From contig JAHEIL010000015.1 of assembly GCA_024639405.1 (NCBI GenBank), positions 55,018-119,017 on the forward strand: a stretch of DNA of 64,000 nucleotides. Reading direction: 5' to 3'. The first letter of the stretch is position 1. Each line of letters starts with the position of its first letter. The DNA comes from Crocinitomicaceae bacterium (GTDB lineage Bacteria > Bacteroidota > Bacteroidia > Flavobacteriales_D > Crocinitomicaceae). Under the pieces are notes generated by a model. It saw only the letters and a list, made by a program, of their open reading frames with translations. It searched no databases and was not told where the DNA came from. The translations under genes were made by a program, and so were the position numbers. This document shows positions 58,633-64,000 of this stretch, piece by piece.

Positions 58633-60408
58633 TTATTTTTTTACTACTTTGAATTGAGTCGCTTGACCGTTTGCTAAAGTAACGTTGAATAAGTATACTC
58701 CACTTTCTAAGTTGTTCATTGCAATTGGAGCTTTACCATTTACGATGTTTATAGATGATGTAGCAACATCTTTACCAGAAAGATCAACAATTGAAATGGT
58801 AGCTTTTCCTTCTGCATTGATAGACAATGTGACATCGCCATTAGTAGGGTTAGGATAAACAGCCCCTTCAATTGCAGCATTTTCATTAATACCAACTGTA
58901 TTTGCTTCAGCACGAACAATTATACTTGGTTGAGTATCTGCTCCAAAACCAGCTACATTCCAAGGATTAGTAGCAGCAGCATCAACAACATAAAGTGGGT
59001 TGATAGCTTCAGCGTATTCATTTAAATTTGCACTGTAGTTATATGCATTACTAATTCCTAAGAAGATTTTGTTTTCAGAAGGACTAACACAGAATAAATA
59101 TCTTTTGTTATCTTCTAATTCAAAAATTGTATTGAAAGATGCATAAACAGATGTATCAGAAGTTGTTGTATTAGGATAATAATAAGAATTAGACGCTAAT
59201 TGATTGTTAAATACAGAATTGAACGAACCTGCATTTGTAAACGCAACATCATTTAAATCTGTAAAAACATCAGCCCATTCATAAGCAGTAACTGTAAATT
59301 CTTGACCGCTTAGAGTGATGCTATCAGAAGCATTAACTGCAAAATTAAAGTAAATTCCTTCTGCCATCAAACGACTTGCGTTAGCATCTTTGTAATGAAT
59401 ACACTGCATATAACTAGTATAAGTTGTACTTCCTGGTCGAGAACCATTACCTGATTCAGGAGTGAAGCTTACTGTGTCTAATTTAGAGTAACCTAATAAA
59501 GAGTCAGAAACATAAAATTCGTATGACAAATTATTATCAGCAGCATAATCGTCTGTATTTGTTCCTGTTGTTGTATACGTTAATGTATAACGACCAGCAG
59601 GGTAGCTAGCAGGTGCAAAGTCAGGTAAAACAAAATCCAAAGAGTCTCCAACAGGAAGTGCTGCAGGAGTAGAAGATTGGTTATAAACTGTTGCGCCATT
59701 TCTTGTTACTTTCGCATTAACAACAACATTTGTTTGAGCATTTGTTCCGAAATTACGTACCATTCCTTTAACTTTAAACGAATAATCAGAACCATTTTGA
59801 GCAATTACACTGTTTACTGCACTTAATTTAGAATAGGTTACTTCACCATTAAGCATTCCAAAATCATTTGGATAGAATCCGTTTTTATTACCAATAAATG
59901 CAGTAACTGTTCCAGATTGCATTGCAGCAATTAAATTAGCTCCGTCAAGAGTATTTAGCATTACAACTGGAATGGTAACTTGACCACCCATTGCTCCACC
60001 ACCCATTGCAATAACTGTATTGTCGCGATTGATAACAATTACAGCTACAGCTCCAGCTTGTTGTGCATTGTAAGCTTTCATACCAAATTCACATGTATTA
60101 CGGCGTAATACTGCAATTTTACCAGCATATGCATTTACAGGAGATGGATTACAACCTTCTTCAGCTAATAAATTACCAAAAGTTGCATTAGTACCTGGCG
60201 TACCATCATTTACCATTATCAATGTATCTTCTACAAAAGTACCTGGTGTTAAAAAATTTGGAGTAGTCCAAGCGCCACCAGCTGGATCTGCCCATGTGAA
60301 GTTGTAGTTACCAGCAATAGATGAAGGAGCTGTTACTGCACAGATTACTTGAGAATTAGCCCAAAAACCAACTCCAACAAGTGTCAAAGAGAGTAATAAT
60401 TTTTTCAT
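58633..60408 (-). CDS. Secreted protein with PA (protease-associated) domain and T9SS type A sorting domain
   Basis: 591 aa; YAGKIAVLRRNTCEFGMKAYNAQQAGAVAVIVINRD; C-terminal VYPNPTNGDVTLSINAEGKATISIVDLSGKDVATS...LESGVYLFNVTLANGQATQFKVVKK. No protease catalytic domain seen. Confidence 0.85.
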   Translation of the reverse strand: MKKLLLSLTLVGVGFWANSQVICAVTAPSSIAGNYNFTWADPAGGAWTTPNFLTPGTFVEDTLIMVNDGTPGTNATFGNLLAEEGCNPSPVNAYAGKIAVLRRNTCEFGMKAYNAQQAGAVAVIVINRDNTVIAMGGGAMGGQVTIPVVMLNTLDGANLIAAMQSGTVTAFIGNKNGFYPNDFGMLNGEVTYSKLSAVNSVIAQNGSDYSFKVKGMVRNFGTNAQTNVVVNAKVTRNGATVYNQSSTPAALPVGDSLDFVLPDFAPASYPAGRYTLTYTTTGTNTDDYAADNNLSYEFYVSDSLLGYSKLDTVSFTPESGNGSRPGSTTYTSYMQCIHYKDANASRLMAEGIYFNFAVNASDSITLSGQEFTVTAYEWADVFTDLNDVAFTNAGSFNSVFNNQLASNSYYYPNTTTSDTSVYASFNTIFELEDNKRYLFCVSPSENKIFLGISNAYNYSANLNEYAEAINPLYVVDAAATNPWNVAGFGADTQPSIIVRAEANTVGINENAAIEGAVYPNPTNGDVTLSINAEGKATISIVDLSGKDVATSSINIVNGKAPIAMNNLESGVYLFNVTLANGQATQFKVVKK

Positions 60409-60472
60409 AATTAATTAATTTTAGTTTGTGCTAAAGTATAAAAAAATTAACAATTATTTATTATTCAATAAA

Positions 60473-60500
60473 AAAAAGCCGATTCTTAAGAGTCGGCTTT
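60473..60500 (-). terminator. Terminator of the sdhCAB operon
   Basis: Minus strand AAAGCCGACTCTTAAGAATCGGCTTTTTTT. Confidence 0.8.
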
Positions 60501-60523
60501 GGAAAAATTATTTTGGTGTAGTA

Positions 60524-61288
60524 TTATTCCGCTGTAATCATTGCTTTCATAAACTCTCTATTCATGCGGGCAATGTTTTCTAAAGAAATACCTTTTGGAC
60601 ATTCAACTTCACAAGCTCCCGTGTTTGTACAGTTTCCAAATCCTTCTTCTTCCATTTGGCGCACCATGTTTAAAACACGATTTGTTGCTTCTACTTTTCC
60701 TTGAGGTAACAAAGCATATTGAGATACTTTTGCACCAACAAATAACATAGCAGAACTGTTTTTACAGCTTGCTACACATGCTCCACATCCAATACATGCA
60801 GCAGCTTCAAATGCTTTATCAGCATCTGCTTTTGGAATTGGTGTTGCATTAGCATCGATTGTATTTCCTGATGTATTGACAGAAACAAATCCTCCCGCTT
60901 GTTGAATACGGTCAAATGCGCTTCTATCAACTACTAAATCTTTGATTACTGGAAATGCTTTAGATCTCCATGGCTCGATATAGATTGTTGCACCATCGTC
61001 AAATTTGCGCATGTGTAATTGACATGTTGTAACTGCGTTGTCTGGACCATGAGCACGTCCATTGATATACAATGAACACATTCCACAAATTCCTTCGCGG
61101 CAATCGTGATCAAAAGCAATCGGCTCTTGACGCTCATTGATTAATTGTTCATTTAATTGATCCATCATTTCAAGGAAAGAACTATCCGTTGAAACATTGT
61201 CCAATTTATACGTTTCCATTTTTCCTTTTGTATTTGCGTTTTTTTGACGCCATACTTTCAGGTTTACGTTGATGTATTTTGATGCCAT
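60524..61288 (-). CDS. sdhB: Succinate dehydrogenase/fumarate reductase iron-sulfur subunit
   Basis: 254 aa; [63 protein letters not shown]. Confidence 0.95.
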   Translation of the reverse strand: MASKYINVNLKVWRQKNANTKGKMETYKLDNVSTDSSFLEMMDQLNEQLINERQEPIAFDHDCREGICGMCSLYINGRAHGPDNAVTTCQLHMRKFDDGATIYIEPWRSKAFPVIKDLVVDRSAFDRIQQAGGFVSVNTSGNTIDANATPIPKADADKAFEAAACIGCGACVASCKNSSAMLFVGAKVSQYALLPQGKVEATNRVLNMVRQMEEEGFGNCTNTGACEVECPKGISLENIARMNREFMKAMITAE

Positions 61289-61322
61289 AACTTACTAATT
61301 TTTAACAGTGTGACCGTTAGGA

Positions 61323-63335
61323 TCACTTATAATTTCTAGCTGCAATTTTAATGAATTCGTATTTCAATTCTTCTTTGTGTAATACTTCATCGTTGATATT
61401 ATCTCCTTTGTATTCCCAAGCTCCAACAAATGAGAAGTTTTGATCATCTCTCAATGTTTCTCCTTCTGCATCTTGGTACTCTTCTCTAAAGTGTCCTCCA
61501 CACGATTCATTACGTTGTAAAGCGTCCATCGCCATTAATTGACCCAATTCAATTAAATCAGCAACTCTTAATGCTTTCTCCAATTGTGGATTCAATTCAT
61601 CCGCAGATCCAGGAACATAAACATCTTTATTGAATTCTGCTTTTAATTCAGCTAATTCAACGATTGCTTCGTTTAATCCTTTTTCATTACGACCCATTCC
61701 AACTTTATTCCACATAATCAACCCAAGTTTTTTATGGAAATAATCAACAGATTTAGTTCCGTTGTTTGCTAAGAACGTATTGATTAATTCTTTCACACGT
61801 GTTTCAGCTTCATTGAATTCAGGTAAATCAGTTGAGATTTTACCTGTTCTAATTTCATCAGCTAAGTAGTTTGAAAGTGTATACGGTAATACAAAATATC
61901 CGTCCGCCAAACCTTGCATTAAAGCAGAAGCACCTAAACGGTTTGCGCCATGATCTGAGAAGTTCGCTTCACCTGTAACAAAGCAACCAGGAATTGTTGA
62001 TTGAAGATTGTAATCCACCCAAACACCACCCATTGTGTAATGCACAGCTGGATAGATTTTCATAGGTGTTTCGTATGGATTTTCGTCAGTAATTTTTTGG
62101 TACATGGTAAATAAGTTACCATATTTTTCTTCCAACCATTGTTTTCCTAAAGCTGTTACTTCTTCTGGAGTAGGGTTGTGATTACCTTTCGCATAAGCAG
62201 CTTGTCTTCCTTTGGTTTGAATTTCCGTAGAAAAGTCAAGGTAAACACCTTCATTTGTATCGTTTGATTCAATACCACGACCTTCGTCACACACTTCTTT
62301 TGCAGCTCTTGATGCAACATCACGTGGCACTAAGTTTCCAAAAGCAGGGTATTTTCTTTCTAAATAATAATCTCTTTCATCTTCCGCTAATTCAGTTGGT
62401 TTTAATTTACCAGCTCTAATCGCTTCCGCATCTTCTTTCTTTTTTGGAACCCAAATTCTACCTGAGTTACGTAAAGATTCAGACATCAATGTTAATTTTG
62501 CTTGGTTCGTTCCGTGAACAGGAATACACGTTGGGTGTATTTGAACATAACAAGGATTGGCAAAATACGCACCTTGTTTGTGTGCTTTCCAAGCAGCAGT
62601 TACGTTACTTCCCATTGCATTTGTAGACAAGAAATAAACGTTTCCATAACCACCAGATGCTAGTACTACAGCGTGTGCTGAATGGCGTTCGATCTCACCT
62701 GTTACCAAGTTACGTGCAATGATTCCACGTGCTTTTCCGTCAACTTTAACGATGTCTAACATTTCATGGCGGTTGTACATTTTAACACGACCTAAACCAA
62801 TCTGACGAGATAAAGCTGAGTAAGCTCCTAATAATAATTGTTGACCAGTTTGTCCAGCAGCATAGAACGTACGTTGAACTTGCGTACCACCAAATGAACG
62901 ATTGTCTAATAAACCTCCGTATTCACGTGCAAAAGGAACACCTTGTGCAACGCATTGATCAATGATGTTTCCAGATACTTCTGCTAAACGGTGAACGTTT
63001 GCTTCTCGTGCTCTATAATCTCCACCTTTGATTGTATCGTAAAACAAACGGAAAATTGAATCACCGTCATTTTGATAATTTTTAGCAGCATTGATACCAC
63101 CTTGTGCAGCAATAGAATGCGCTCTACGAGGTGAGTCTTGAAAACAAAAAGCTTTTACATTGTAGCCCATTTCTCCAAGAGAAGCTGCCGCAGAAGAACC
63201 TGCTAAACCAGTTCCAACAACAATAATGTCGATTTTAGGACGATTGTTTGGTGCAACTAATTTTAAATGATCTTTGTAATCGGTCCATTTCTGAGAAATA
63301 TGACCTTCTGGTATTTTAGAATCTAATGTTGACAT
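61323..63335 (-). CDS. sdhA: Succinate dehydrogenase/fumarate reductase flavoprotein subunit
   Basis: 670 aa; [69 protein letters not shown]. Confidence 0.96.
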   Translation of the reverse strand: MSTLDSKIPEGHISQKWTDYKDHLKLVAPNNRPKIDIIVVGTGLAGSSAAASLGEMGYNVKAFCFQDSPRRAHSIAAQGGINAAKNYQNDGDSIFRLFYDTIKGGDYRAREANVHRLAEVSGNIIDQCVAQGVPFAREYGGLLDNRSFGGTQVQRTFYAAGQTGQQLLLGAYSALSRQIGLGRVKMYNRHEMLDIVKVDGKARGIIARNLVTGEIERHSAHAVVLASGGYGNVYFLSTNAMGSNVTAAWKAHKQGAYFANPCYVQIHPTCIPVHGTNQAKLTLMSESLRNSGRIWVPKKKEDAEAIRAGKLKPTELAEDERDYYLERKYPAFGNLVPRDVASRAAKEVCDEGRGIESNDTNEGVYLDFSTEIQTKGRQAAYAKGNHNPTPEEVTALGKQWLEEKYGNLFTMYQKITDENPYETPMKIYPAVHYTMGGVWVDYNLQSTIPGCFVTGEANFSDHGANRLGASALMQGLADGYFVLPYTLSNYLADEIRTGKISTDLPEFNEAETRVKELINTFLANNGTKSVDYFHKKLGLIMWNKVGMGRNEKGLNEAIVELAELKAEFNKDVYVPGSADELNPQLEKALRVADLIELGQLMAMDALQRNESCGGHFREEYQDAEGETLRDDQNFSFVGAWEYKGDNINDEVLHKEELKYEFIKIAARNYK

Positions 63336-63353
63336 ATCTATAATGGATTAATG

Positions 63354-64000
63354 CTATTTAGTAAAAAAGATATAAAGAGGAATCAATGCGAATGCTGCTG
63401 GAACAAGGATTGAAAATAATTTTCCAAACAATTTAATTCCTGCGTTGTATCGTCTGTGGTTGATTCCTAATGATTGAAATGCAGATGAAAATCCGTGCAT
63501 TAAGTGAAATGCTAAAACAATCATTGCCAATACGTAGAAGCCAACTGCTAAACCAGCTTTATCGTTTGCTTTAACAGCTGTTGTATCTTTACCGAAGAAA
63601 GCAACTGTTAATGAATACAAATCTTTGTATCCTTCGCCCATTTTAACATCTACTTGTTTGTTGAAGAATTCGCTTCCATTTCGGATTTCCATTTGTGCTT
63701 CGCCCATTTGAGATTTTTCAAATGCACTTACTGGGAAATAATTATCAGAATGCGTAATGTACAACGATTGAGGTGTTTTTGATTGTGGGTCAACTACAGT
63801 AATCGTATGCAATGGCATTGGATCTGAAGAGTGTTTCATTTTCCACCAGAAATTCGACATGTGAATAACGATGAAAATCAAAATGATACTTCCTAAAACA
63901 GCCATTTGACGTGCAAATGATTTTGAATTTGCGTTTGGCTTGTTGTAAGCATATCCAATCGGACGCGCTTTTTTGTTTTGGATTGTCAATAAAATTCCAT
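63354..64000 (-). CDS. sdhC: Succinate dehydrogenase cytochrome b subunit, 5' end truncated by window edge
   Basis: Frame stays open to 64000 upstream of the TTG used in the track; VLAMIVLAFHLMHGFSSAFQSLGINHRRYN typical of the Bacteroidota SdhC type. Confidence 0.88.
   Translation of the reverse strand, partial: GILLTIQNKKARPIGYAYNKPNANSKSFARQMAVLGSIILIFIVIHMSNFWWKMKHSSDPMPLHTITVVDPQSKTPQSLYITHSDNYFPVSAFEKSQMGEAQMEIRNGSEFFNKQVDVKMGEGYKDLYSLTVAFFGKDTTAVKANDKAGLAVGFYVLAMIVLAFHLMHGFSSAFQSLGINHRRYNAGIKLFGKLFSILVPAAFALIPLYIFFTK

Noticed and set aside
58633-60408. PA-domain protein considered as a secreted protease
   Set aside because: Only the PA domain and sorting domain are recognisable; no catalytic protease motif seen.
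1-64000. CRISPR array, prophage, transposon or defence island
   Set aside because: No regularly spaced repeats, integrase, transposase, phage structural genes or known defence domains among the ORFs.

Overview
This window is a chromosomal segment of a Bacteroidota genome, probably Flavobacteriales/Crocinitomicaceae-like. That placement is inferred from type IX secretion (T9SS) C-terminal domains, PorP/SprF, GldH, TAnnTTTG promoter motifs and low GC. It is mostly housekeeping: kynurenine pathway (kmo, kynU), hemL, methionine aminotransferase plus omega-amidase, fbp, mfd, rimP-nusA-infB, tatA, gatA, mltD-like, envelope glycosyltransferases, gldH, ricT/PSP1, holB, rnr, rpiB, folB, gltX, ybeY, mnmG, ispG, a desaturase and sdhCAB. 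There is one tRNA-Cys. I see no rRNA, CRISPR array, prophage, transposon or recognisable defence island. The most interesting signals are: (1) a cluster of parS-like centromere sites flanking mnmG, two of them perfect and 31 bp apart; (2) an ECF sigma factor overlapping a membrane protein that looks like an anti-sigma factor carrying a T9SS type-B (CHU_C) domain; (3) a strong terminator-like hairpin between a promoter and the start codon of rimP-nusA-infB; (4) a predicted adenylate cyclase fused to an HD domain; (5) six of nine convergent gene pairs whose 3' ends overlap or are separated by at most 2 bp; (6) a CotH-kinase-like T9SS cargo next to PorP/SprF; (7) two uncharacterised secreted proteins with internal duplications. 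All calls come from reading the sequence; no database searches were run.
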